In this document: piece after piece, positions 18,581 through 27,517 of the stretch
How the letters are laid out: each line of letters begins with the position of its first letter
Numbering within the stretch: position 1 is the stretch's first letter
Source: Dokdonia pacifica
Lineage (GTDB): Bacteria > Bacteroidota > Bacteroidia > Flavobacteriales > Flavobacteriaceae
Reading direction: 5' to 3'
Length of the DNA: 64,000 bases
Assembly: GCF_900188275.1 (NCBI RefSeq)
Contig: NZ_FZNY01000006.1
Location: 310,001-374,000 of the forward strand
Position numbers and translations under genes: made by a program
The notes under the pieces: generated by a model
What the model saw: the letters and a program-made list of their open reading frames with translations, nothing else
What the model was told of the DNA's origin: nothing
Database searches by the model: none

Positions 18581-18693
18581 GAGTGTTAGATTTTTTTAAA
18601 AGTAGCTATTAGGCTTCAATTAACAAAAGTTTATATACGTATTAAGTTTTTCATGACATACGAAAATGTTTCTTTGAGGGAACTAAATAATCT

Positions 18694-19527
18694 ATGTATA
18701 AAGTACTATTCCTTTTTTTATTATTTATAGGGACTACCGTTTTTTCTCAGGAAACTATTCTTCTGAAAGGGAATGTGCTGAATGATACTATTGAGAAAGC
18801 TTCATTGAATGTTGTGAATTTGAATTTACGTAAAGGGGCTATCACGAATGAGGCTGGTGTTTTTGAAATTCCTGTACGTCTACATGATACTATACATATA
18901 AGTGCGGTTCAATATGAGTCTAGGGAGTTTATAGTTACTCAGAAAATTTATAATGAGAAAGAAGTTTCTTTGTATCTAGTTCCAAAAATTAATGAGCTGG
19001 ATGAAATACAGTTGAGTAATAGGCTTTTGTCAGGTAATTTGGAAGAAGATGCTAGTAGTTCTTCTTTAAAAAAACAGTTAGCTCTCGTGAAAGATATGAG
19101 TGACAAAGGGCTACTTCAAGATATAAAGGTGCCTACTAAAGAAGCACGGAGGTTACATACTGCTACAACAGGAATAAATGGGAAAGGAGGGATAGGTATT
19201 ACGGGGTTTATTGTGCCCCTTCCGTTAATAATTAACGGAATAAGTGGTAAAACAAAACGCTTAAAAAAACACATTGCTGTAGTAGCATATCAAGAGCAAA
19301 TAGAAGGAGCTTTAAATCGTTTTCCAGATTCTATACTAATAGCTTATTTAAAAATCCCAGAAGAACAATTGGAAGATTTTGTTTTTTATGCATTAAAAGA
19401 TGAAAAGAAATTAAAGACAATAAATGTAGATAACCCTATCCTTTTTTTAGATTATTTATATGAAAAATCTATAAAGTATCATGCATTAAGAGAGAAAGAA
19501 GTGTTTGTAAAAAACAAAAATAAGTAA
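18694..19527 (+). CDS. Carboxypeptidase-regulatory-like domain protein, paralogue 1 of 3
   Basis: 277 residues with signal peptide (MYKVLFLFLLFIGTTVFSQ). Residues 20-110 form a CarboxypepD_reg-like beta-sandwich: LKGNVLNDTIEKASLNVVN, then KGAITNEAGVFEIPV and SAVQYESREF. The C-terminal half is a helical region of unknown role ending with LxIPEEQLEDFVFY, shared with the next two genes. Proteins with this domain in flavobacteria usually sit in the periplasm or outer membrane. Its TAA stop overlaps the ATG of paralogue 2 (TAATG). It is the most diverged copy in the middle part. Confidence 0.75.
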   Translation: MYKVLFLFLLFIGTTVFSQETILLKGNVLNDTIEKASLNVVNLNLRKGAITNEAGVFEIPVRLHDTIHISAVQYESREFIVTQKIYNEKEVSLYLVPKINELDEIQLSNRLLSGNLEEDASSSSLKKQLALVKDMSDKGLLQDIKVPTKEARRLHTATTGINGKGGIGITGFIVPLPLIINGISGKTKRLKKHIAVVAYQEQIEGALNRFPDSILIAYLKIPEEQLEDFVFYALKDEKKLKTINVDNPILFLDYLYEKSIKYHALREKEVFVKNKNK

Positions 19528-20330
19528 TGGGTAGTCAGCGTTGTTTTTTACTACTATTTCTCTTGATGTCATGTGTTTTAATGGGGCAAGAAGCGGTCAT
19601 ACTTAAAGGGCAAGTTCTTAATGATTCTATTGAGAAAGCTTCTCTTACAGTTGTCAATATCTCTTTAAAAAAGGGAGCTATCACGAATGAAGCAGGTGTT
19701 TTTGAAATTCCTGCGCGTGTACATGATACCATTAATATCAGTGCAGTTCAATATGAGTCTAGACAGTTTGTAGTTACTCAAAAAATGTATGATCGTAAAA
19801 GGATGTCTTTATATTTAGTTCCAAAAATTAACCAATTAGACGAAGTTGAGATTAGTAACATTAATCTTACGGGAGATTTACGTAGAGATATTTTAAATAC
19901 GCCTCTTAAAAAAACACTTACAGCGGCAGATCTTGGACTTCCTGCAAATAAGCATGCTCCTTTTACACCCGAGGAACGAAGAATGTATAGTGCAAGTCCG
20001 GCAGGGGCAGGGGCTTTTGGAGCACTCATGATGGCTATAAATGGACAAGCAAAGCAATATAAAAAACAATTAGAAATCATGCGTTTTCAAATTAAAGTAG
20101 AGAAAGCCCGTTCAACGTTTTCCGACACACTTTATATGAAATCTTTAAACATACCTGAGACTCTTATTGAAGATTTTGTTTATTTTGTTTTTGAAGAAAA
20201 AAAGGCAGAGGGAAAGGATGATAAAGAAAATGCCATAGAATTGTTAGATTATATGCTTACAAAATCTAAAAAATACTTAGTTTTAAAAGAAAAAGAAGGA
20301 GTGCTCACTAAGAATAAAAAACATGAATAA
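19527..20330 (+). CDS. Carboxypeptidase-regulatory-like domain protein, paralogue 2 of 3
   Basis: 267 residues with signal peptide (MGSQRCFLLLFLLMSCVLMGQ). It repeats the domain order of its neighbours: beta-sandwich with LKGQVLNDSIEKASLTVVN and SAVQYESRQF, a variable linker (residues about 120-160) and a C-terminal helical region with LNIPETLIEDFVYFVFEE. The signal peptide contains a cysteine (LMSC) but not in a good lipobox. It overlaps paralogue 1 by one base and paralogue 3 by eight bases (ATGAATAA), so the three are co-translated. Confidence 0.75.
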   Translation: MGSQRCFLLLFLLMSCVLMGQEAVILKGQVLNDSIEKASLTVVNISLKKGAITNEAGVFEIPARVHDTINISAVQYESRQFVVTQKMYDRKRMSLYLVPKINQLDEVEISNINLTGDLRRDILNTPLKKTLTAADLGLPANKHAPFTPEERRMYSASPAGAGAFGALMMAINGQAKQYKKQLEIMRFQIKVEKARSTFSDTLYMKSLNIPETLIEDFVYFVFEEKKAEGKDDKENAIELLDYMLTKSKKYLVLKEKEGVLTKNKKHE

Positions 20331-21108
20331 AATTATAAAATTTAGTGTATTATGTTTCCTTCTGATGGGGTATAATGCATATTCACAAAGAGCTATAGAG
20401 TTAAGAGGTCAGGTTCTTAATGATACTATTGATAAAGCACAACTTACAGTAGTTAATATCTCTTTAAAGAAAGGGACTACTACAGATGCAAATGGAATCT
20501 TTACTATAGAGGCACGCGTAAATGATACGATCAATATAAGCGCTGTTCAATATGAATCTAGACAGTTTGTAGTTAACGAAACCATGTATAATCGCAAAAA
20601 GATATCGCTATATCTTATTCCAAAAGTAACAGAGTTAGAAACAGTAGAGATTAGTAACATTGATCTTACAGGAGATTTGAATAAAGATATTCGTTCTACA
20701 AAGTTTAAAAAAGAAGTAACAGCCAAAGAGTTAGGTATTCCTGAAAATACAGCGCCAAAACGTACTATAGAGGAACGTAGATATTATACCGCTGTTACTA
20801 GTGGCTCGGGTATTCCATTAGATGGGCTTATTAATTCTATTACGGGAAGACTTAAAATGCTTAAAAAACATATTGAGGTGTCTCGATTTGAAAAGTTAGT
20901 ACAAGAGAGTCGTTATCGTATTTCAGATACGGTGTATATGAAGAATTTAAACATTCCAGAAGAGTTGATAGAAGATTTTGTGTATTATGTTTTTGAAGAT
21001 ACTCATGCAAAAGAGCTAGTAGATGCAAATAATGCGCTAGGTCTTTTAGAATTTATGATGCAAAAATCAAAACCCTACATTAGGTTAAAAGAAAGCGAAA
21101 AAGAATAA
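20323..21108 (+). CDS. Carboxypeptidase-regulatory-like domain protein, paralogue 3 of 3
   Basis: 261 residues with signal peptide (MNKIIKFSVLCFLLMGYNAYSQ). Same architecture as the two upstream copies: LRGQVLNDTIDKAQLTVVN, KGTTTDANGIFTIEA, SAVQYESRQF, then C-terminal LNIPEELIEDFVYYVFED. The shared C-terminal signature lies outside the CarboxypepD_reg domain and marks this as a specific subfamily. No enzymatic motif is visible; the function is unknown. It ends the three-gene set, 87 bases before the DUF6702 gene. Confidence 0.75.
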   Translation: MNKIIKFSVLCFLLMGYNAYSQRAIELRGQVLNDTIDKAQLTVVNISLKKGTTTDANGIFTIEARVNDTINISAVQYESRQFVVNETMYNRKKISLYLIPKVTELETVEISNIDLTGDLNKDIRSTKFKKEVTAKELGIPENTAPKRTIEERRYYTAVTSGSGIPLDGLINSITGRLKMLKKHIEVSRFEKLVQESRYRISDTVYMKNLNIPEELIEDFVYYVFEDTHAKELVDANNALGLLEFMMQKSKPYIRLKESEKE

Positions 21109-21137
21109 CGGCATATTTTTTGGAAACAAGAATCTTA

Positions 21138-21145
21138 TACCTTTG
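21138..21145 (+). promoter_or_regulatory. Putative -7 box for DUF6702-M1 pair
   Basis: TACCTTTG fits TAnnTTTG, with a TTG 15 bases upstream (slightly short). If used, the iterated palindrome at 21161-21182 would lie in the 5' leader. Confidence 0.35.
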
Positions 21146-21160
21146 TTTAAAATTTTAATA

Positions 21161-21182
21161 GTACGCTTTCGCGAAAGCATAC
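21161..21182. repeat. Iterated palindrome, intergenic copy before DUF6702 gene
   Basis: 22-bp near-perfect palindrome around GCTTTCGCGAAAGC with outer arms GTAC and ATAC, 13 bases before the ATG. Confidence 0.88.
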
Positions 21183-21195
21183 TCAACCACATATC

Positions 21196-21702
21196 ATGAA
21201 GAGATTAATTGTTATTACCTCATTTGCTTGTTTGTTTATATGTACATCTTTTACGGTGCATAAATATTATTTAAGTGTTACAGATATTGAGTACAATAAA
21301 GAGGAAAAGTCTCTGCAAATGATTACACGTCTTTTTTATGATGATTTGGAAGATGTGCTGCGTGAGCGTTATGACGAAACAATTATTGTAGATGCTACTT
21401 CAGATCAAGAAGTACTAGATAATTTTATTAAAAAATATTTAAAGCGAAAACTTAAAATTACTATTAACGGAGAGGAGAGAACTCTGTCTTATATAGGAAA
21501 GGAATATGAAGATGATTATGTGGTATGTTATATAGAAATTGCAGATGTGTCATCTATTCAACGAGTTGAGATAGAGAACACTTTACTTATGGATGCATTT
21601 ACAGAACAAAAAAACATGGTGCATACCAATATTCTTGGAAAAAAGAAAAGCTTATTGCTTGTAGATGGTAATGCCAAAGCTGTGTTAAACTTTTCTGAAT
21701 AA
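21196..21702 (+). CDS. DUF6702 family exported protein
   Basis: 168 residues with a signal peptide or N-terminal anchor (KRLIVITSFACLFICTSF). It then shows HKYYLSVTDIEYN and a charged segment RLFYDDLEDVLRERYDE, the signature I associate with the DUF6702 family in flavobacteria. Its end holds the hydrophobic LLLVDGNAKAVLNFSE. The gene is regularly found just before an M1 aminopeptidase in this family of bacteria, as here (56-base gap), so a role with that peptidase is likely. Biochemical function is unknown. Confidence 0.65.
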   Translation: MKRLIVITSFACLFICTSFTVHKYYLSVTDIEYNKEEKSLQMITRLFYDDLEDVLRERYDETIIVDATSDQEVLDNFIKKYLKRKLKITINGEERTLSYIGKEYEDDYVVCYIEIADVSSIQRVEIENTLLMDAFTEQKNMVHTNILGKKKSLLLVDGNAKAVLNFSE

Positions 21703-21758
21703 ATTCCCAAAAACTTGGGGTTTGGCTATTTTAGAGCTCTAATTTAATTACAAAAACT

Positions 21759-24050
21759 ATGATTCGTTTTAAATACGCATTATGCGCAATGCTATTCTTA
21801 TGTGTTTCAGTGGGATATGCTCAAGAAGAAGAGCGACAAGGAGGCCATGAAAATGAAAATAAATTTAGACAGCTTTATAATGAGATGTCTACCCCAAATT
21901 CCTATCGTACCGCTTCTGGGGCACCTGGACATGAATATTATCAGAACGAAGCAGATTACAAAATGAGCATCCAATTAGATGATGCTAGTCAACGTATTAC
22001 GGGATATGAGACAATTACTTATAGAAATAACTCCCCAGATGATTTAGAATATTTATGGGTACAATTAGATCAAAATATTAGAGCACAAGATTCACCTGCT
22101 AAAGATAAAAATGGTGGAGGTGTTGGAGCTGTTAGTCAGCCAGGTAGTTTTGTATCTTCATATATGACCGAAGGTTTTGATGGAGGATTTAATGTGAATA
22201 GTGTTACTTACAACGGAAAACCTTTAAAGCACACCATTAACTTTACTATGATGCGTGTAGATATGCCAGAAGTTTTAAAGTCTGGTGACTCTTTTGAATT
22301 TTCTATTCAATGGGATTATAATATTCCAGATCATACAGTAAACAGAGCTCGTTCTGGATATGAAACTTATAAGGATGGTAATAAAGGATATATTATTGCA
22401 CAGTTTTTTCCAAGAATGGCTGTATACAATGATGTAGAAGGATGGCAAAATTACCAGTTTTGGGGTAATGGAGAGTTTGCATTACCATTTGGAGATTACG
22501 AAGTAGATATTACCGTTCCTGCAGACCATTTATTGGATGGAACAGGAGAGATTACAAACTTAAAAGAGGTTTACAGTAAAGAAGAATATAAACGTTGGGA
22601 AAATGCTACAAAATCGTTTAATGCACCTGTTATTATTCGTACACAAGCTGAGGCAGAACAAATAGCAGCTGGTAACTCTACAAAAACAAAAACATGGAAG
22701 CTTAAAGCTAAAAATGTACGTGATTTTGCATTTACATCTTCTCGTAGATATATTATGGATGCACAAGCAGTACGTTTTCCAGAACGTAATGTGATGGCTA
22801 TTTCCATTTACCCACCAGAAGGAAACCCATTATGGGAAGAATATTCTACAAAAGCAGTTGTACAAACATTAGAGACCTATTCTAAATTTACATTTGATTA
22901 TCCTTATCCTAAAGCTATCTCTGTACATGCACAGGGGCAAGGAATGGAATATCCAATGATTTGTTGGAATTATGGACGCCCTAATGAAGATGGAACGTAC
23001 AGTGATCGTACTAAATATGGAATGATTTCGGTAATTATACATGAAGTAGGTCATAACTATTTCCCAATGATTGTAAACAGTGATGAGCGCCAGTGGGGAT
23101 GGATGGATGAAGGATTAGACACCTTTATGCAATATCTGACTGAGCAAGAGTTTGGGGAAAATTTCCCAGAAGCTATAGGGGATAATAAAGCATATCCATC
23201 ACGTAGAGGAGCACCTTCAAGAATTGTAAATTACATGAAAGGGAATCAAGATTTTATTTCTCCTATCATGTCAAATCCAGAAAATGTATATCAGCTAGGG
23301 AATAATGCCTATGGAAAACCAGCAACAGCTTTAAATATCTTAAGAGAGACTGTTATGGGGCGTGAATTATTTGATCACGCTTTTAAAACATATGCGCAAC
23401 GTTGGATGTTTAAACACCCAACACCAGAAGATTTCTTTAGAACAATGGAGGATGCATCTGCAGTAGATTTAGATTGGTATTGGAGAGGATGGTTTTATAG
23501 TACTGAAAGTGTAGATATAGGTGTTAAAGAAGTAAAATCATACTATGTTACTGATAAAGTAACTAAAGCTGGAAAGGAACGATTAGCTCGTTTTGGAATT
23601 ACAGACCCTAGCACTATAGACGCCGTATATGTTGTAGATGAAGATAGTGAAGATTTTGATCCTGCACTTAAAGGAAAATCGATGTTAGAAAATTCAGAAA
23701 CGCTTAAAGAATATCTTATGGATAACTTCACTCCAGAAGAGCGTGCTGCAATAAAAGAGCCTAAACATCTTTATAAGATTGTTTTTGAAAAACCTGGAGG
23801 AATTCCAATGCCAATTATTGTAGAATATGAGTATGCCGATGGAACAAAAGAAAAAGTGACATATCCAGCTCAAATCTGGCGTAAAAATGATAGCGAAGTA
23901 AGTAAAGCAATCGCATCAGATAAAGAGATTGTAAAAGTAACAATAGATCCAGATCTAGAAACTGCAGATATTGATACTGCTAATAATAGCTGGCCTAAAG
24001 CTAAGAAATTAGGTAAGTTTGAAAAATTCAAAGAGAATGTAAAAGGCTAG
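21759..24050 (+). CDS. M1 family metallopeptidase (aminopeptidase)
   Basis: 763 residues, exported (signal MIRFKYALCAMLFLCVSVGYAQ). The zinc site is HEVGH (residues 428-432) followed by 18 residues and Glu-451 (WMDEGLD), the classic HEXXH-X18-E gluzincin arrangement. Upstream the exopeptidase motif region reads GMEYPMIC, a variant of the GAMEN loop. Residues 60-300 are the M1 N-terminal beta domain. The protein ends without a T9SS sorting domain, so it is probably periplasmic or outer-membrane associated. It likely degrades imported peptides. DUF6702 precedes it and a strong terminator follows. Confidence 0.93.
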   Translation: MIRFKYALCAMLFLCVSVGYAQEEERQGGHENENKFRQLYNEMSTPNSYRTASGAPGHEYYQNEADYKMSIQLDDASQRITGYETITYRNNSPDDLEYLWVQLDQNIRAQDSPAKDKNGGGVGAVSQPGSFVSSYMTEGFDGGFNVNSVTYNGKPLKHTINFTMMRVDMPEVLKSGDSFEFSIQWDYNIPDHTVNRARSGYETYKDGNKGYIIAQFFPRMAVYNDVEGWQNYQFWGNGEFALPFGDYEVDITVPADHLLDGTGEITNLKEVYSKEEYKRWENATKSFNAPVIIRTQAEAEQIAAGNSTKTKTWKLKAKNVRDFAFTSSRRYIMDAQAVRFPERNVMAISIYPPEGNPLWEEYSTKAVVQTLETYSKFTFDYPYPKAISVHAQGQGMEYPMICWNYGRPNEDGTYSDRTKYGMISVIIHEVGHNYFPMIVNSDERQWGWMDEGLDTFMQYLTEQEFGENFPEAIGDNKAYPSRRGAPSRIVNYMKGNQDFISPIMSNPENVYQLGNNAYGKPATALNILRETVMGRELFDHAFKTYAQRWMFKHPTPEDFFRTMEDASAVDLDWYWRGWFYSTESVDIGVKEVKSYYVTDKVTKAGKERLARFGITDPSTIDAVYVVDEDSEDFDPALKGKSMLENSETLKEYLMDNFTPEERAAIKEPKHLYKIVFEKPGGIPMPIIVEYEYADGTKEKVTYPAQIWRKNDSEVSKAIASDKEIVKVTIDPDLETADIDTANNSWPKAKKLGKFEKFKENVKG

Positions 24051-24080
24051 TCCTTTTCTATATTTTAAAGTTTTATATCT

Positions 24081-24113
24081 AATAAGCGTCAACTATTATA
24101 GTTGACGCTTATT
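24081..24113 (+). terminator. Strong terminator after the M1 peptidase gene
   Basis: Perfect 16-bp stem (24081-24096 with 24098-24113, core AAGCGTCAACTAT) around a single base, followed by TTTT. The near-perfect symmetry makes it usable on both strands. Confidence 0.85.
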
Positions 24114-24164
24114 TTTATCCTAAAAACACCTACTAATATATAAGGTTCAAGACATAACAATTAT

Positions 24165-24172
24165 TATCTTTG
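24165..24172 (+). promoter_or_regulatory. -7 box overlapping the tatA start (leaderless candidate)
   Basis: TATCTTTG ends four bases before the tatA ATG (24177). With the usual few-base spacing to the start site, transcription would begin at or next to the A of ATG. Confidence 0.5.
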
Positions 24173-24176
24173 CACT

Positions 24177-24458
24177 ATGGTTACACTTCCTTTATTTATA
24201 AGCGGAACTGAAATTGCTTTCATTATTTTTATAGTGATTATGGTTTTTGGTGCAGATAAAGTTCCTGAGATTGCTAGAGGTCTAGGAAAAGGAATGCGCA
24301 CTCTTAAAGACGCAACAAACGATATCAAAACTGAAATTACTAAAAGCGCAGAAAAACAAGGTATTGATATTGATGTAACTAAAGATATTAAGAAGGAAAT
24401 AGATAAGGCAAAAGAGGATATTAATGATATCACAGGTCCTATTAAACGTCAGCTTTAA
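24177..24458 (+). CDS. tatA: Sec-independent translocase subunit TatA/TatE
   Basis: 93 residues. A single N-terminal membrane helix (about residues 7-22, ISGTEIAFIIFIVIMVF) is followed by the hinge FGADKVPEIARGLGKGMR and an amphipathic, charged C-terminal helix, the TatA layout. TatA forms the pore of the twin-arginine pathway that exports folded proteins; the Tat-type M15 peptidase at 7488-8228 is a plausible client. The stop overlaps the PAP2 start by one base. The promoter box sits almost on the start codon. Confidence 0.93.
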   Translation: MVTLPLFISGTEIAFIIFIVIMVFGADKVPEIARGLGKGMRTLKDATNDIKTEITKSAEKQGIDIDVTKDIKKEIDKAKEDINDITGPIKRQL

Positions 24459-25000
24459 TGGATCATATTCTTGATTGGGATAAAGAGCTTTTTCTATACC
24501 TTAACGGACTTAGCACTGGGAATTGGGATCAATTTTGGTTGTTTGTTACCAAAATAGAAAATTGGATTCCGCTTTATATTCTTTTCTTTCTTCTTTTTTG
24601 GAAAAAGCTTTCGCGAAAAAAAGCATTGATTTCTACCATTTCTACAGTTACCTTAATGGGGGTTACTTTAGGAATAACAAGTCTCGTAAAAAATTATGTT
24701 ACCCGAATAAGACCAAGTAATGAACCAAACCTTAAAGGATTGGTTAGAGTACTTCAAGATACCATTGATTTTAGTTTCTTTTCTGGCCACTCTGCCGTTT
24801 CGTTTGCAGTGTCAGTATTTGTTATTCTAGTTTTAAAGAAACATACCAAATGGATATGGCTTGTTCTTATATGGCCTTTCCTTTTTGCTTTAAGTCGAAT
24901 TTTTGTAGGAGTACATTACCCTAGTGATTTGTTAGTAGGTGCAATAGTAGGTATTTCATTAGCAATTATTAGCAAAAGAATCCTCCGTACTATAGTCTAG
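24458..25000 (+). CDS. PAP2 superfamily membrane phosphatase
   Basis: 180 residues, about five membrane helices. The three acid-phosphatase motifs are present: KNYVTRIRPSNEP (KX6RP), FSGHSAVSFA (SGH with catalytic His) and SRIFVGVHYPSD (SRX5HX3D). Such proteins dephosphorylate undecaprenyl pyrophosphate or phosphatidyl lipids at the inner membrane. It is translationally coupled to tatA (TAATG). An iterated palindrome core at 24609-24618 encodes LSRK. Confidence 0.9.
   Translation: MDHILDWDKELFLYLNGLSTGNWDQFWLFVTKIENWIPLYILFFLLFWKKLSRKKALISTISTVTLMGVTLGITSLVKNYVTRIRPSNEPNLKGLVRVLQDTIDFSFFSGHSAVSFAVSVFVILVLKKHTKWIWLVLIWPFLFALSRIFVGVHYPSDLLVGAIVGISLAIISKRILRTIV
24609..24618. repeat. Iterated palindrome core inside the PAP2 gene
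   Basis: AGCTTTCGCGAAAAA; the core is intact and one arm has decayed. It is read in the second frame, giving K-L-S-R-K-K instead of AFAKA. Confidence 0.7.
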
Positions 25001-25210
25001 TGTTATTCAGTTTTAGTTGTGATATTCTTTTTGTAAGAATATTCCATGTGTAAACTATATCTACTAAATACCTAACTATTCATAATTAAAAATGGGTATT
25101 TATATATAATTGATAATTAATTAGTATTTATTTTGCGAAATTATTACTATGCATGCATAATGATTGTGGATTTTTAGTATATTAGAACCATAACTAATTA
25201 ACCAAAAACC

Positions 25211-26755
25211 ATGAAAAAAACACTAGCCATTGCCGCAGGCATATCTTTGCTTGTTCTAGCTTCTTGTTCGCGTGATGAAGATGTCATTGCTCCAATTACA
25301 GAAGAAAATGTAATACTTATAGAACAGGAATCTGACGAGTTCTTAACTATAGAAGAAGTAAATACCATTATTAATAATCAATTATTAGAGAGAGGAGTTT
25401 TCTCATGGGATGAAGTGCCTGCAAATGTATTATGGAGCGCTGCTGTACATGGAAACGAATTAATAACGGTAGGATATGGAAACAAAGGAGAGAGTTTTAG
25501 AGAAGGAAAGAGTAGTCGTTTAGAAGGTATACAAAATGATATACTTTTAACGGTTGCTGCTTCAGAAGAGCAAACACGAAGTGACCTTAAATATATAAGT
25601 GATGATGTTCTAAATGTTATAGATATTCATGTAACATCATTAGAAACAATAAGAAATTTAAAGGCAATGTCCAATATTAGATATCTAGAGCCTAATGGAT
25701 ATTCTTATTTTACTGCAAAACCTGATGTGACTGTTTCTCAGCAAGAGCGTTCTTCGAGTGGTTGCGGTATGTCAGGATCTACTTTAAATACGAATGATTA
25801 TCGTACCATCGCACCAGGATCGTTAGTTTCTTGGACTTTAGATAACCATAATGTAACTCAAGCATGGAGTCAAAGTACAGGGGCAGGAGTTACTATAGCT
25901 GTAATTGATACAGGAATTTCTCCTAATCAGCCTTTATTAAGTCCAGGAAGTTCTGGTTTTGGAGATGGTTACTCTATAAATAATCGTACTGTAGAAAAAT
26001 ATGGAACATATATAGATTCTCCTTGGTGGTGGTCTAATAATTTAGATGGACCAGATGATAAATGTGGTCATGGTACAAGTATGATATCGGCAGCTACAGC
26101 ACCTCGTAATAACGATAATAAACCTGTAGGAGTTGCCTATAATGCTAATTTAGTTTCTTATAGAGGAACTGCCGATGTTTTATTAAATGATTACCATGAA
26201 CGTAAAGGTGTTTCAAACGCACTACGTGCTTTAGGAGATAGAAATGATGTGAAAATTATTTCCATGTCTATAGGATACTTATGGACTATAGGAAATGTGA
26301 GAGATGCCGTTCGTTATGCTCATAATAAAGGGAAATTAATTTTTGCAGCAGGGGGTACATCTACTGTTGTGACAAATTCATACCCAGTTATTTTTCCTGC
26401 AAGTATGCCGGAAGCTATTGCTGTAACAGGTGTGACTGATGCTGCTAATTATAAGAGATGTGATACTTGTCATGATGGCCCTCAAATTGAGTTTACAATT
26501 ATTATGGAGCGCGATAATGATAGAAATAGAACAGCAGCTGTTTTAGGATTTTATGGTGGAGATAATGATTATGTTGGGGGATCTTCTGTAGCAACAGCTA
26601 CAACAGCAGGAATTGCAGCATTAGTTTGGGGAAAATATCCTAACTGGAGTAGAGCGCAGGTATTAAATAGAATGCGACAATCATCTGAATTATACGGGAA
26701 CCCTAGTAATAATTTTGGATATGGTAATATAGATGCTAATCAAGCAGTTCAATAA
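25211..26755 (+). CDS. Subtilisin-like serine protease (S8), lipoprotein
   Basis: 514 residues. N-terminal signal with lipobox (LLVLASC, Cys about 19), then an acidic propeptide-like region to about residue 190. The catalytic triad is D233 (AVIDTG), H287 (CGHGT) and S459 (GGSSVATATTAG). A Cys-x-x-Cys-His stretch (417-421) sits in a surface loop and, with other cysteines (SSGCGMSG, DDKCGHG), probably forms disulfides or binds metal. The protease would be tethered to the outer membrane and act on extracellular proteins. It is monocistronic, with a 210-base AT-rich upstream region in which I see no clear promoter, and a terminator follows. Confidence 0.92.
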   Translation: MKKTLAIAAGISLLVLASCSRDEDVIAPITEENVILIEQESDEFLTIEEVNTIINNQLLERGVFSWDEVPANVLWSAAVHGNELITVGYGNKGESFREGKSSRLEGIQNDILLTVAASEEQTRSDLKYISDDVLNVIDIHVTSLETIRNLKAMSNIRYLEPNGYSYFTAKPDVTVSQQERSSSGCGMSGSTLNTNDYRTIAPGSLVSWTLDNHNVTQAWSQSTGAGVTIAVIDTGISPNQPLLSPGSSGFGDGYSINNRTVEKYGTYIDSPWWWSNNLDGPDDKCGHGTSMISAATAPRNNDNKPVGVAYNANLVSYRGTADVLLNDYHERKGVSNALRALGDRNDVKIISMSIGYLWTIGNVRDAVRYAHNKGKLIFAAGGTSTVVTNSYPVIFPASMPEAIAVTGVTDAANYKRCDTCHDGPQIEFTIIMERDNDRNRTAAVLGFYGGDNDYVGGSSVATATTAGIAALVWGKYPNWSRAQVLNRMRQSSELYGNPSNNFGYGNIDANQAVQ

Positions 26756-26780
26756 TATATCCTTTCTGTAAAATTAAAAA

Positions 26781-26802
26781 GAGCCTCGTATAAGCGAGGC
26801 TC
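26781..26802. terminator. Bidirectional terminator between S8 protease and O-methyltransferase genes
   Basis: GAGCCTCG pairs with CGAGGCTC around a 6-base loop, with A and T runs on either side; it serves two convergent genes. Confidence 0.9.
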
Positions 26803-26831
26803 TTTTTTATACTTTACTAAAATTGTTTAAA

Positions 26832-27473
26832 CTAGCGAACTCTACTTATGGTCAAACCATCTCTAATAGGAAGTAATACTGTCTCTAGTCTTTTGTCTTG
26901 ATTGAGAAGTTTATTGTATTCAAGAAGTGTTTTTGTATCTATGTCTTTCTCTTTTAATGGAGCTACTACTTTTCCACTCCATAGAACATTGTCTGATAGT
27001 ATCACTCCTCCAGGGTTCATTTTATCTATAATGACATTAAAATAATTAATATAGTTATGCTTATCTGCATCTATAAAAACAAGGTCAAATGTTGTATCTA
27101 ATATTGGAATGATATCTAAGGCTTGTCCTAGGTGTTGCTGTATTTGGTGTCCATATGGCGAAGCATCAAAGTGCTTCTTTTGAAAATCAACAAGTTCTTC
27201 TTTAATATCTATTGTATGTAGTATGCCTTCTATTGGTAATCCTTCAGCCAAACATAGTGCACTATATCCAGTAAAGGTTCCAATTTCAAGAATAGTTTTA
27301 GGATTGATCAATTTTGAAATCATACTTAATACACGTCCTTGGTATGGACCAGAAAGCATGCGCGGTTGTAATACCTTTTGATAGGTTTCCCTTGTGAGGT
27401 TATTAAGATACTCAGGTTCTTGCGCAGAATGTGCTACAACATATTCGTCTATATTTTCAGGTAGGAAGTGCAT
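26832..27473 (-). CDS. Class I SAM-dependent O-methyltransferase (Methyltransf_3)
   Basis: 213 residues of the catechol/caffeoyl-CoA O-methyltransferase family. SAM motif I is ILEIGTFTGYSALCLAEGL (about residues 56-74) and the metal and SAM motif LVFIDADKHNY lies near 128-138, followed by a GGVILSDNVLW stretch. It is soluble and has no signal peptide. It is the last gene of a minus-strand run that begins with the aldehyde dehydrogenase gene, so it might act on catechol-like intermediates, but that is inference. Confidence 0.88.
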   Translation of the reverse strand: MHFLPENIDEYVVAHSAQEPEYLNNLTRETYQKVLQPRMLSGPYQGRVLSMISKLINPKTILEIGTFTGYSALCLAEGLPIEGILHTIDIKEELVDFQKKHFDASPYGHQIQQHLGQALDIIPILDTTFDLVFIDADKHNYINYFNVIIDKMNPGGVILSDNVLWSGKVVAPLKEKDIDTKTLLEYNKLLNQDKRLETVLLPIRDGLTISRVR

Positions 27474-27517
27474 ATGATTGTTAATTGGACGATGTGATTT
27501 TTAGTAACTCTTTTTGT

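Noticed and set aside
26459-26473. CxxCH heme-binding motif in the S8 protease (residues 417-421)
   Set aside because: Single motif inside the protease domain, with other cysteines nearby; disulfide or metal binding is more likely than covalent heme.
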